From Aquipseudomonas ullengensis (GTDB lineage Bacteria; Pseudomonadota; Gammaproteobacteria; Pseudomonadales; Pseudomonadaceae): a stretch of DNA of 64,000 bases. Below the pieces are notes generated by a model that did no database searches, was not told where the DNA came from, and saw only the letters and a program-made list of their open reading frames with translations. Both the position numbers and the translations under genes were made by a program. The stretch spans positions 310,001 to 374,000 of the forward strand of contig NZ_JACJUD010000004.1 in the NCBI RefSeq assembly GCF_014174475.1, written 5' to 3'. How positions within the stretch are numbered: position 1 is the stretch's first letter; each line of letters begins with the position of its first letter. Of this stretch, positions 49,365-58,286 are shown in pieces.

Positions 49365-50462
49365 TCAAGGCAGGTGCCGGGAAAACAACTGGGTCATATC
49401 ACCACCGAGCCGATAGGTGCCCAATGGTTCTATGGAACGCCGCCACGCTTGCGTGCTCTCCGAGCACGGGTACAGCGCGCAGTAAGGCTCCAGCCAGGCA
49501 AAACGGTTTTTCTCCTGCAGGTCCTCAAGGGTCTGCGGGTAACCGGTTTTTTCTTGGAATATCTTTGGGTCGCGCAAACCGGACTCCATGCGCTGCGCCA
49601 AGCGCTGCAGGGCTCCGGAATTCTCCTTGCGCAGATCCAGGCCATTGGCCTGGGCGAAAGCGGCGATCATCAGCAACGGCCCCATGCTGTAGTTGTGGTA
49701 CGCCAGCGCGCGAGTCTGCCGGGACAGCTCAAGCGGCAAGTAACCCTCAGCGTCGACCTGTTGCATACCGTGCCGGTACTGCGCCACGGACCAGTCGAAC
49801 AAGTCGTGTCGATCAAGCACTACAGCAGTGGCCATCACCGACCAGGCCGCCCAGTACTGGTGGTTGTTGCGCCGATCCATCGGCTGGGCGTTCCAGTCGA
49901 CCACCACCTGATCGGCCAACTCACCCAGCCATTCTTCGATGCGTTCAGCCTCGTCGGCATGCCTCTTGAGCGGCTGGGAGCGGGAAAATTTCAAGCGCAG
50001 GTAGGCACCCGACACGCTCCCCAAAGCCCATTTGCGCACCGACTTGCCGGTGTGGTTGTAACGCTCGCTGAGCAGCGCATCGGCGTCGGCCCAGCTATGC
50101 AGCCAGGTCACCACGCAATCGGCATAAGCCTGCTGGCCTGTTTCGAGGTAACGGGCGACCAGCCGATTGCTGCCGTTCTCCAGCAGGCGTACATCGTCGG
50201 TGAGTTGTGCATAGCGGGCGGCTGCCTCGCTGTTGATCTTGTCGCGCGCAGCACCAGAGCCGGAATACTTGCTCGGGAAATACAGCTCCCCGGTATAGGG
50301 CGTCGGCACTGCTGGGCAACTCCGGGGCTTGCCCTGGGGCTCCGCCGCGCTCAGCAGATAACCCCCGGGCGGCACCAGCGTAGCGCGGCCGTCATGCTCC
50401 CAGGAGCACCCCTGACCGAGCCCCAGCAACACCGCCAAGCCGATTACCTGCAATACGCGCAT
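49365..50462 (-). CDS. algL: AlgL, alginate lyase (PL5), in unusual operon position
   Basis: 365 aa. The catalytic RNNHQYWAAWSVMATAV and NHTGKSVRKWALGS stretches identify the PL5 alginate lyase; the N-terminus has a signal peptide with a Cys at 19 (LLGLGQGCSW). That Cys is not in a canonical lipobox. Degrades stray alginate in the periplasm. It lies 9 bp after algF and 49 bp before algA; in P. aeruginosa it sits between algX and algI. Confidence 0.93.
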   Translation of the reverse strand: MRVLQVIGLAVLLGLGQGCSWEHDGRATLVPPGGYLLSAAEPQGKPRSCPAVPTPYTGELYFPSKYSGSGAARDKINSEAAARYAQLTDDVRLLENGSNRLVARYLETGQQAYADCVVTWLHSWADADALLSERYNHTGKSVRKWALGSVSGAYLRLKFSRSQPLKRHADEAERIEEWLGELADQVVVDWNAQPMDRRNNHQYWAAWSVMATAVVLDRHDLFDWSVAQYRHGMQQVDAEGYLPLELSRQTRALAYHNYSMGPLLMIAAFAQANGLDLRKENSGALQRLAQRMESGLRDPKIFQEKTGYPQTLEDLQEKNRFAWLEPYCALYPCSESTQAWRRSIEPLGTYRLGGDMTQLFSRHLP

Positions 50463-50471
50463 GCTCGCCTC

Positions 50472-51107
50472 TCAGTTGGCCGCGACCGGGCGCTTGACCC
50501 AGACCGGGGAAAGTTTGTCGGCCGAGCCCGTTACGTAAAGACAGGCCACCTCGCCGCGCTCCAGCACCAACGGGCTGAGGTCGCTGATCTTGCGCTCACC
50601 GGAAAACAGCGCCAGACGCACCTTGACCGGGTTGATCTCGCGCTCCCCGCTGGATTTGCCGGACACCGCCTTGATCACCTCGGTCTTGCCATCGGCGGTC
50701 CTCAGGGTCAACGGACTGTCCGAAAGGTTTTGTAGGCGCACCAGGGCTTTCTGACGATTCTTGAACACCGGCTCATCAACCAGGCTGAGCGTGCCTCCCG
50801 GCAGTTTGACCAAGGTGTAGTACTGGTTCTGCTGCAGCTTTACCGGCAGGCTCTGCGCGCCAGCGGCCACGCTGTAACTGCCAGCAGGCAGGAAGGAGAA
50901 GTCGCTGCTGTTCTTCGGCGCGATATCGTTGAGCACGACACTGCCGACGCTCAGGTCCAGGCTTTCGCTGCCGGCGTTGTAGCCACGAATGAAGGCCGAG
51001 CCTGGAGGTGCTGTCGGACCATACAAGGCGGCCTCATCAGCCTGGGCTTGGGTTAGGACGAAACCTAGCAGCAGGCTGCCAAGGATCAGGGAACGTTTGA
51101 TAGGCAT
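50472..51107 (-). CDS. algF: AlgF, alginate O-acetylation protein
   Basis: 211 aa with a signal peptide (MPIKRSLILGSLLLGFVLTQAQA removed). The ALYGPTAPPGSAFIRGYN start of the mature protein is typical. Needed with AlgI, AlgJ and AlgX for alginate acetylation in the periplasm. Stands 40 bp after algJ. Confidence 0.93.
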   Translation of the reverse strand: MPIKRSLILGSLLLGFVLTQAQADEAALYGPTAPPGSAFIRGYNAGSESLDLSVGSVVLNDIAPKNSSDFSFLPAGSYSVAAGAQSLPVKLQQNQYYTLVKLPGGTLSLVDEPVFKNRQKALVRLQNLSDSPLTLRTADGKTEVIKAVSGKSSGEREINPVKVRLALFSGERKISDLSPLVLERGEVACLYVTGSADKLSPVWVKRPVAAN

Positions 51108-51147
51108 GGTTGACTCTCCAGTTGGGCAGGACGGGCTTATGGCCGCG

Positions 51148-52287
51148 TCACATTTTTAAGGCATCAGTTGCAGCCAGCTGCTCACTCGCACGCAGCCGAT
51201 CAAGCCAGGCGCGGTCGAAACCAGATAGGTCGCTGGGCATCATCAGGTAGCGCTCCGGCACCTCCCACACCACGAAGCGCAGCCCGGCGGTTTCCGCTTG
51301 GCCCTTGCTCAGCAGGCGCAGCATCGGCACCAGCGGGCCATGGCCGTCCTCGGCGTAGTTGAGCAAGTCACTGCCCAGCGCCTGCTTCAGTGCGCCGGCA
51401 AAATTCCACTTGGGGTTGGCGCTGTAGCTGGTGCCAACCAGGGCCAGTTGCGGTTGCTCGCTGCCGAACAGGTCGCCCGACTCTTCGCCACTGGCTTCCT
51501 GAACTTCGGTGCTGCGCGGCTGCAGGGTTTCGGCCGGTGGCTGCAACCCGCTGAAGTACGGGTCCAGCGGCAGGAAGCTGAGCAGATCGCCCTTGTGGGG
51601 CTGGCTGGCAGCGGTCTCGGTCACAAATTGCTGGCTACCGGGCGCCCAGCCAGGCTGCGCACTCAGGTAGGTGGCCAGGCTGCGCGCCACCACCTCGGCG
51701 CCATAGGGCGTCCAGTGGGTGTCGGTGCGCAGGAACACCGGTTCCTGGCGCTTGGCCTGCTGCAACGCCGGCAGCAGGTCCGGACCTGCCACTTGCTGGG
51801 CCTGCATCAGTTGATGAACACGGGCGTACAGCTCTTGCTGGGCGGCAACCGGCTTGTCCTCGCCAAACTGCTCCGGGTACAGGCGCGCCTTGGCCGGCAG
51901 CAGCGCCAGTACCAGCTCGATATTGCGGCGCTTGAATTCCTGCTGCACCGCACCGATCAGCGCCCAGTTGTCCTGCAACTGCTTGGGATTGCTGGCGGGT
52001 TTGAACTCTTCATCGGTGAACAACCAGTCGCCAGTGCCGACCACCACACCCGGGCGCCCCTCGCCGAACAGGCTGTAGTCCAGCGCTGCCCAGGCGTTGG
52101 TGCCGAACTCCTTGACCGGAAAGTTCTTGTCGTAATGCTTTTCGATGGCATGGGCCAGCTTGCCGTTGAGCACGGTCGTTTCGCTGGCGGTGGAAAAGCT
52201 CAGCAGCGCCGGTACCGACGCCAGCGACAAGGCCAGCATCAGGCCGATGAAGACCAGGCTGTAAAGGATATTGAGGCTACGTGTCAT
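51148..52287 (-). CDS. algJ: AlgJ, alginate acetyltransferase (SGNH-like)
   Basis: 379 aa with one N-terminal signal-anchor helix (about 8-28). The SGNH-type catalytic set is visible: Asp and His in RTDTHWTPYG and Ser in LVGTSYSAN. Relative of AlgX. Transfers acetyl groups that AlgI brings across the membrane. Starts 12 nt after algI. Confidence 0.94.
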   Translation of the reverse strand: MTRSLNILYSLVFIGLMLALSLASVPALLSFSTASETTVLNGKLAHAIEKHYDKNFPVKEFGTNAWAALDYSLFGEGRPGVVVGTGDWLFTDEEFKPASNPKQLQDNWALIGAVQQEFKRRNIELVLALLPAKARLYPEQFGEDKPVAAQQELYARVHQLMQAQQVAGPDLLPALQQAKRQEPVFLRTDTHWTPYGAEVVARSLATYLSAQPGWAPGSQQFVTETAASQPHKGDLLSFLPLDPYFSGLQPPAETLQPRSTEVQEASGEESGDLFGSEQPQLALVGTSYSANPKWNFAGALKQALGSDLLNYAEDGHGPLVPMLRLLSKGQAETAGLRFVVWEVPERYLMMPSDLSGFDRAWLDRLRASEQLAATDALKM

Positions 52288-52299
52288 GTCGGCTCCTCC

Positions 52300-53784
52300 T
52301 CAGAATTGGAAATACAGGAAGGGTGAAAAGCTTTGCGCCGACAGCTTGAGTACAGAGGCGACAAACAACAGCAGAACCAGGGTCCGTCCAATCAGCACGG
52401 CATAGGCCGGGGTGATCGACAACGCTGCGCCAGAGGCCGAAAGCGCAATACCGCCCTCCTCGGCTGCCTTGGCCTTCGGCGCGCCGCCCAGCGGGTCGGC
52501 GAAGAACTGGCGGATACCAAATATGGCCAGCACCGCGTAGGCCAGCAGCAGGGTGTAGATCTGCAGGCTGGTCAGCGAGGCGGAAGCCAACTCGGAGAGG
52601 CGCCAGTCGCCGAAGCTGAACATCGCCGCGTACATGCGCCAGGCCACGTCGAGATTCTCGGCGCGGAAGATCACCCAGCCGACCACCACCAGGAGGAAGG
52701 TGAAGGCCCACTTCAGCGGGTTGATCGCCCGTGGTGCGGCATCCACGCCCATGGCCCGCTCGATGGCCAGCCACATGCCGTGCCAGGCGCCCCAGATCAC
52801 GTAGGTGAAGTTGGCGCCGTGCCACAGGCCGCCCAGGAGCATGGTCAGGAACAGATTGCGGTAGGTGGCGAAGGTGCTGCCGCGATTGCCACCCAGGCTG
52901 ATGTACAGGTAGTCGCGCAGCCAGGTGGACAGGCTGATGTGCCAGCGCCGCCAGAACTCGGTGATCGACTGGCTGATGTACGGCTGGCGGAAGTTCTCCA
53001 TGAAGCGAAAGCCCATCATCAGGCCCAGGCCGATGGCCATGCTGCTGTAGCCGGCGAAGTCGAAGTACAGCTGCGCGGTGTAGGCCAGCGCGCCGAGCCA
53101 GGCGTCACCGGTGGTGGGATCGGCCAGGGCGAAGGCGTGGTCGGCGATCGGCGCGATGCTGTCGGCGATGAACACCTTCATGATGAAGCCCTGCATGAAG
53201 CGTGTGCAGCCTTCGGCGAACTTGTCGATCGTGTGGGTACGATGGTTGAACTGGTCGACCAGGTCGCGAAAGCGCAGCACGGGGCCGGCGATCAGGTGCG
53301 GGAAGATCGCCACGAAGGCCGCGAAGTCGATCAGGTTGTGGGTGGCCGGGGTGTCGCCGCGGTACACGTCGATGATGTAGCTGATCGACTCGAACACGTA
53401 GAACGAGATGCCGATGGGCAACAGGATGTGGGTGATGATGAACGGCTCGAGGCCGAACGAGGCGATGATCGCGTTGAGGCTGTCGACGCCGAAGTTGGCG
53501 TACTTGAAGTAGCCGAGCACGCAGAGGTCGACCACCACGCCGAGAATCAGCCATTTCTGCGCGGTTTTCGTGCGCACCCCGGCAGCGCCGATGCGCAGGC
53601 CGATCCAGTAGTTGAACACCGTCACCGCGGCGAACAGCGCGAGGAAGTCGATGCGCCACCAGGCGTAGAAGATGTAACTGGCCACCAGCAACAGCAGGTT
53701 GCGGTAGCGGTTTCCGCTCAAGTAATACAGGCCGAGGAAGATCGGCAGGAACAAGAACAGGAACACGTTGGACGAGAAAACCAT
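52300..53784 (-). CDS. algI: AlgI, MBOAT membrane O-acyltransferase
   Basis: 494 aa with about 11 membrane segments, starting MVFSSNVFLFLFLPIF. The MBOAT motifs EFWRRWHISLSTWLRDYLY and GGLWHGANFTYVIWGAWHG (catalytic His) are clear. Moves acetyl groups through the inner membrane for alginate acetylation. Directly follows algX with a 56-bp gap, where algL is found in P. aeruginosa. It is shorter than the P. aeruginosa protein in the loop before the last helix. Confidence 0.96.
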   Translation of the reverse strand: MVFSSNVFLFLFLPIFLGLYYLSGNRYRNLLLLVASYIFYAWWRIDFLALFAAVTVFNYWIGLRIGAAGVRTKTAQKWLILGVVVDLCVLGYFKYANFGVDSLNAIIASFGLEPFIITHILLPIGISFYVFESISYIIDVYRGDTPATHNLIDFAAFVAIFPHLIAGPVLRFRDLVDQFNHRTHTIDKFAEGCTRFMQGFIMKVFIADSIAPIADHAFALADPTTGDAWLGALAYTAQLYFDFAGYSSMAIGLGLMMGFRFMENFRQPYISQSITEFWRRWHISLSTWLRDYLYISLGGNRGSTFATYRNLFLTMLLGGLWHGANFTYVIWGAWHGMWLAIERAMGVDAAPRAINPLKWAFTFLLVVVGWVIFRAENLDVAWRMYAAMFSFGDWRLSELASASLTSLQIYTLLLAYAVLAIFGIRQFFADPLGGAPKAKAAEEGGIALSASGAALSITPAYAVLIGRTLVLLLFVASVLKLSAQSFSPFLYFQF

Positions 53785-53840
53785 ACCTTAGATCTCCCTT
53801 GCTCGGGCAATGCAGCAGAGCCGCCGCCGTGCGCGCTAAC

Positions 53841-55262
53841 TCAATCCACGTTGGCTTGCAGGCTGGCCTGGTTGGCAGAGGCGCGCGAACAGATCTTCGC
53901 CTCCACTTCCAGGCCTGCTGGCATGTCGTCGGGCATGGTGATTTCCATCGATAGCAGGGTCTGCCCTGCCCACTCCGTATCGTCACGTAGACGGAAAACA
54001 AAGCGACCGTCTGGCTCGACTTCACGTGAGCGCGAGATCAGCAGGCTTTCCTTGGAGCCGCTCATGTACCAGAAGGCGCTTTGCAGCTCTTTGATATCGG
54101 GCTGGCTGAACTGGATATCGGCGATATAGCGCTCACTACGAATCGGCTTCACGTCGGCGTTGACCAAGAGCTCGTTCTTGCCCGGTCGCAGCTTGATCTT
54201 CTGGCTCATTTCCGCTGGCGCCATGCGGCAACCGTCAGCCAACATCGGCATGATCTGGCGGTAGAAAATCGGCATGGAGATGTCGTAGTAGCTGGTGATT
54301 TCCCAGATCAGGATCTTCGGCGGGTTGCTCTGGAAATCCTGGCTACCGAGGTACTGCAGCATGGCGCTGTGGAAACCGCCGCCACTCACCGAGCGGTTAT
54401 CGACATCGACATTGGCATGCTGCTTGAGGAACCCCGCAAAGTTGTACTGCGGAGAACTGAAACTGGTCCCGGCCAGCACCACTTGCGGTGTCACTTCATC
54501 GCCGAACAGGTCACTGCTCTCTTCCTTCGGCTCCGTAGCGAAACGGGTGACGTACTGGTTGGCATAGCTATAACCACAGACCTTGTTGAAGGCCTCGTTG
54601 AGCGAGCCAATTTTGTACATCTGCCCATCACTGCGGCTGACGAACTCCTTGCGCGGGATGTTCTTGAATACGTCCGACTTGCGCAGCTCGTCTGCCACAA
54701 GGCTTGCGGTGAACTCGGCGCCGTTGGGCGTCCAGTGGTGATCACGTTTGAAAAAGAACGGCTTTTCAGCCGTGCCATGCTCGTACAACAGCGGCGTCAG
54801 GTCGGGCACGCGTATACCCAGGCTGCGCATTTTCTCGATCACCTGGTGGTAGTTGTTCTTGGCCTCATCCAGGTTGTATCCCTGGCGTACGGCGGGATCG
54901 AGCATTTCTGCGTTGGCCATCCCTCGCGTCGGGATGTACACCACCATCAGCTCGACACCACGAGCCTTGAGCGCGTCGCGCAACTCCTGCAAATGTGCAT
55001 AGCCCTCAGGCGTGGTGCCCATCTGCGTCATCAGGTCGGTACGAGTCCGAAACAGCCAGTCATCCTGGCCTTTTACCAACTTGGTGAACTCACCCATATC
55101 GCCGCTATAGGTAGTGTCTTGCAGCGTCTGCGGGCAGATGTCGCAGCAGCGCTCGACCGGGTACTGCGGCGGTTCTTCGGCGTGGGCAATCGAGGCCAAC
55201 AGACCGAACAGGCCCAGCGAAGCCAGGATTTCTACCGCTTTCACACTTGAATTCCGTCTCAT
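53841..55262 (-). CDS. algX: AlgX, alginate acetyltransferase with carbohydrate-binding module
   Basis: 473 aa from ATG 55262 (GAGG upstream); the open frame to 55313 overlaps algG. Signal peptide at about 1-28. The SGNH-like domain has Asp and His in FKRDHHWTPNG and Ser in VLAGTSFSSP. The C-terminal ~120 residues form the carbohydrate-binding module. Terminal acetyltransferase onto the polymer. Begins 10 nt after algG. Confidence 0.95.
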   Translation of the reverse strand: MRRNSSVKAVEILASLGLFGLLASIAHAEEPPQYPVERCCDICPQTLQDTTYSGDMGEFTKLVKGQDDWLFRTRTDLMTQMGTTPEGYAHLQELRDALKARGVELMVVYIPTRGMANAEMLDPAVRQGYNLDEAKNNYHQVIEKMRSLGIRVPDLTPLLYEHGTAEKPFFFKRDHHWTPNGAEFTASLVADELRKSDVFKNIPRKEFVSRSDGQMYKIGSLNEAFNKVCGYSYANQYVTRFATEPKEESSDLFGDEVTPQVVLAGTSFSSPQYNFAGFLKQHANVDVDNRSVSGGGFHSAMLQYLGSQDFQSNPPKILIWEITSYYDISMPIFYRQIMPMLADGCRMAPAEMSQKIKLRPGKNELLVNADVKPIRSERYIADIQFSQPDIKELQSAFWYMSGSKESLLISRSREVEPDGRFVFRLRDDTEWAGQTLLSMEITMPDDMPAGLEVEAKICSRASANQASLQANVD

Positions 55263-55272
55263 CGCTCGTTCC

Positions 55273-56841
55273 TCACTTCTGCAGTTGCGCCACGTGGTTG
55301 ACTGGCAGGACAAGCACGGCCTTTTTCTGCCGTACCAGCAGGTCGAGAATCTGGTTCTTGCCGTCGGCCAGGGCCCCGAACATGCCGATCCCCGCGGGCT
55401 TGGTCGGCATCAGCATGTCCAGCTGATAGAGCTTCACGCTCTGCGGTGAAACCACCGAGATGGCCCCGCTCTCGTTGCCCACCAGACGCCCGCCGACCAC
55501 GACCAGCGACAGCTTCATGTCGAAGGGGTCCAGCGCCAGGTCACGGTCAGTGCCATTCAGGTCCTTGACGTGGCCGTAGATGCCCAGCAGGCCGTTGGCC
55601 GCCGCTACGTTCTCGTACAAGCCCATATCGGAGCTGTTACGCACGCGGATGCCATGCCGGCCGTTGCTGAAGGCTTTGTTGCCCCACAACAGGTTTTGGC
55701 CACTCTCGTAGATGGTGATGCCGTCGGACTTGTTGCGATAAATCTCGTTGTAGGCAATCACGTTGTTGATGCTGGAACGGTCAATGACGATGCCGGACAG
55801 ATGGTTTTCATAGGAGCGGTTATTGAAAATCCAGCTGTCGTTGACCTCGCGGGAAATGATGATCCCGTGCTTCTGCACCGTGCCGTAGGCGGTGTTCTCG
55901 GCGATGATCAGGCGGCGCGAGCGGTCATGCGGGTCGATGCCGTAAACCAGATTGTTGCGGTAGGTGTTGCCACGCAGCACCACATCAAACGCTTCGTAGC
56001 AGTAGAAGCCGTACCACATGTCATCGAACATCGAATTGAGCAGCCAGCCGGTGGGATGGTCACGCTGCATGATGGGATGCATCGCCGGGCTGTACTGGGA
56101 AATCGACACACCATAGGACTTGCTCGCGGTGTAGCCGAGGCTGGAAACCACACTATTGACGATGTAGGTCTCCGTACCGCCCCAGGAGTTGAGGAACGGG
56201 CGGAACTTGCCCTTCTTGGTAAACCAGTCCTGCTGGTTATCGGCTTCGCGCCAGGCGGTCAGGCGGCTGTCGGTGATGAACAGCTTGCCGTCGTTAATCA
56301 GGAAGGCGCCACGCTCACTGGAAAGGCGGAAGTCCTTGGTCTCCTTGCCGATGTGCAGGGTCGCGCCCTGGCTGACCACGATGGGCAGACGGGCCAGGTA
56401 CACGCCCGGTGCGGTCTCGCGGAAATACTTCTCTGGCAGGCTGCGAGCGAGTTCCACCGGGGTCACATAGCCACCCTCGATAAATATCACCTGCGGCATC
56501 TCGCCCTGGCGCTTGACCCACTCGCGCAAACGTTCGTCACCGCCCGTGAACTCGACCAGCGGGTTTTGCTCGATCATGCCGCGTACGACCACTCGGCCAG
56601 CCGGTTTGGCCTGAACCTTGGCGTACACCGCCTCTGCGGTGTAGCCACTCAGATCGGGAAGCTTGGGCGCCTCGCGCTGTAGCGATTCGACCGGAATGCT
56701 CGAGATCTGATAAGCCTGCGATTTGACCTCGGTTGCCGTAGCAGCCGTGGCAAACGCCAGCGCTCCCGCCATCAGCAGGCCATTACGAAGCACGTGCCTG
56801 AATGCTCTTGGTAATTCCATCTTGCCAGTCTCCATATTCAT
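55273..56841 (-). CDS. algG: AlgG, periplasmic mannuronan C5-epimerase
   Basis: 522 aa if started at ATG 56841; ATG 56820, with its own GGAG, gives 515. Signal peptide follows. The beta-helix domain carries the catalytic DPHDRS motif (GIDPHDRSRRL) and many NN/DG repeats. Converts mannuronate to guluronate within the chain. Stands 11 nt after algE. Confidence 0.95.
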   Translation of the reverse strand: MNMETGKMELPRAFRHVLRNGLLMAGALAFATAATATEVKSQAYQISSIPVESLQREAPKLPDLSGYTAEAVYAKVQAKPAGRVVVRGMIEQNPLVEFTGGDERLREWVKRQGEMPQVIFIEGGYVTPVELARSLPEKYFRETAPGVYLARLPIVVSQGATLHIGKETKDFRLSSERGAFLINDGKLFITDSRLTAWREADNQQDWFTKKGKFRPFLNSWGGTETYIVNSVVSSLGYTASKSYGVSISQYSPAMHPIMQRDHPTGWLLNSMFDDMWYGFYCYEAFDVVLRGNTYRNNLVYGIDPHDRSRRLIIAENTAYGTVQKHGIIISREVNDSWIFNNRSYENHLSGIVIDRSSINNVIAYNEIYRNKSDGITIYESGQNLLWGNKAFSNGRHGIRVRNSSDMGLYENVAAANGLLGIYGHVKDLNGTDRDLALDPFDMKLSLVVVGGRLVGNESGAISVVSPQSVKLYQLDMLMPTKPAGIGMFGALADGKNQILDLLVRQKKAVLVLPVNHVAQLQK

Positions 56842-56852
56842 TGCAGACAGCC

Positions 56853-58286
56853 TCAGTAACGCCAGACCACATCAATAAAGGCGCGATGCATGCTCGAATC
56901 GGTGTCGCTGGCAAAGGCATCGCCAGGCAGGAACAGGCCACCGCGAAAACGCACCAGTGCCGACTTGGCGCCCAGCCAACCCAGTTCGGCAGGCATTTGT
57001 CCTTCGTTGAAGTAGCGAGTCAGTACCAGGTCGACTTCCTGCCCCAGGTCTTTTTCCCCTGGCACCAGTGATGCCTGCAGGCCGCTGGCGCTGTCGGCCT
57101 CATCATCGACCCGCCAGAAGCGGTGATAGATCAGGCTGGCGTCATAGTCCTTGTTCAACTGCCAGGCACCGAACAGGCTGGCCGCCTGCAAGTTGTTCAG
57201 CTCGCCGCGGTAGGCCTCGCCAAAGCGATTGACGCCGGAATTGGTGCCGGTGAAGTTGGCGCGATTGCTCTGCAAATCGGTCTGGATGAATTGCTCGGAA
57301 TCATCGCCATCGCTACCGCCACTGGCGCGCGAATAGGTGGCGCCGACCCGCCAGCTTTCATCGATATTCCAGCGCAGGCCGAGATCCAGGGCCCAGGCGT
57401 CGACATCCTGATTGGTCTCGCCTACGGCCCGGCGCACGCCGTCAACGGTACGCGCAGTCAGCAGGTCGGCATCACCGGTCAGCCAGGTCAGGCTCGCCAT
57501 ATAGCTCAGCGGCAAACTGCTGCGGTAGTTGTAGAAATCGCCGTTAGCCTCGACCCCCAGCCAGGTCAACTGGCCGCTGTAGGTCTTGCTCAGCAGGTCA
57601 ACTTCTTCGCCTGAATGCGGCAGGCCGCCATGATCGTCACTGTGGTGGAGCTTGAGCCCGGCCCAGTGACCCGGTCGCCACTGGGTGGAAATATCGCCCA
57701 TCAGGTGCAGGCGATCCTCATCCTGCGGCGCCAGGTCGTCGAGGTCGGTGCGGTAGTCGCTGAAACGCTCGGCGACGCCGACATGAGCATTGAGCAGCGT
57801 GGTATCGAAATTCCAGCGCAGGGCCTCGATATTGCTGTCCCACCACAGGCCGTCGGCACTGCGAATCTTCTGCCGCCCCAGGCGCAGGGTCTCGCCGGGA
57901 TAGGCCGTCAGCCCACCGTAGTCGACCCAGAACTCGTGCAGCGCCAGGAAGTGATCGTCGCGCTCGCGGGCATCATTGGGATCGAAGGTGTCGGATTCGC
58001 TGGTATCGGACTCGATCACATCGCTGGCGATGAACGCCTCGCCCATCAGGTAGGCGCTCCAGTCTCCGCTCAGCCCGTAAACCCAGGGACGCACACTCAC
58101 GCCGGCGCCATTGAAGTCGCCGCCATCACGGGTGCCCAGGTCCTGGTCGTCGATCGACTGCGCCGTGATCTTCATATTGGCCCCGTAGGACAGCCCAGGC
58201 TGTGCCTCGGCTGCCCACAGAACCGGGCTGCCGAGCAGGCCGGCCGTGCACGCGAATAGGGCGACGCAACGGTTGGTCGAGGTCAT
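56853..58286 (-). CDS. algE: AlgE, outer-membrane alginate export porin
   Basis: 477 aa with a signal peptide and long alternating strands of a beta-barrel. RLGRQKIRSADGLWWDSNIE is typical of AlgE; the protein ends in aromatic WRY. Exports alginate through the outer membrane with AlgK. It overlaps the algK stop by 4 nt (ATGA). Confidence 0.94.
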   Translation of the reverse strand: MTSTNRCVALFACTAGLLGSPVLWAAEAQPGLSYGANMKITAQSIDDQDLGTRDGGDFNGAGVSVRPWVYGLSGDWSAYLMGEAFIASDVIESDTSESDTFDPNDARERDDHFLALHEFWVDYGGLTAYPGETLRLGRQKIRSADGLWWDSNIEALRWNFDTTLLNAHVGVAERFSDYRTDLDDLAPQDEDRLHLMGDISTQWRPGHWAGLKLHHSDDHGGLPHSGEEVDLLSKTYSGQLTWLGVEANGDFYNYRSSLPLSYMASLTWLTGDADLLTARTVDGVRRAVGETNQDVDAWALDLGLRWNIDESWRVGATYSRASGGSDGDDSEQFIQTDLQSNRANFTGTNSGVNRFGEAYRGELNNLQAASLFGAWQLNKDYDASLIYHRFWRVDDEADSASGLQASLVPGEKDLGQEVDLVLTRYFNEGQMPAELGWLGAKSALVRFRGGLFLPGDAFASDTDSSMHRAFIDVVWRY

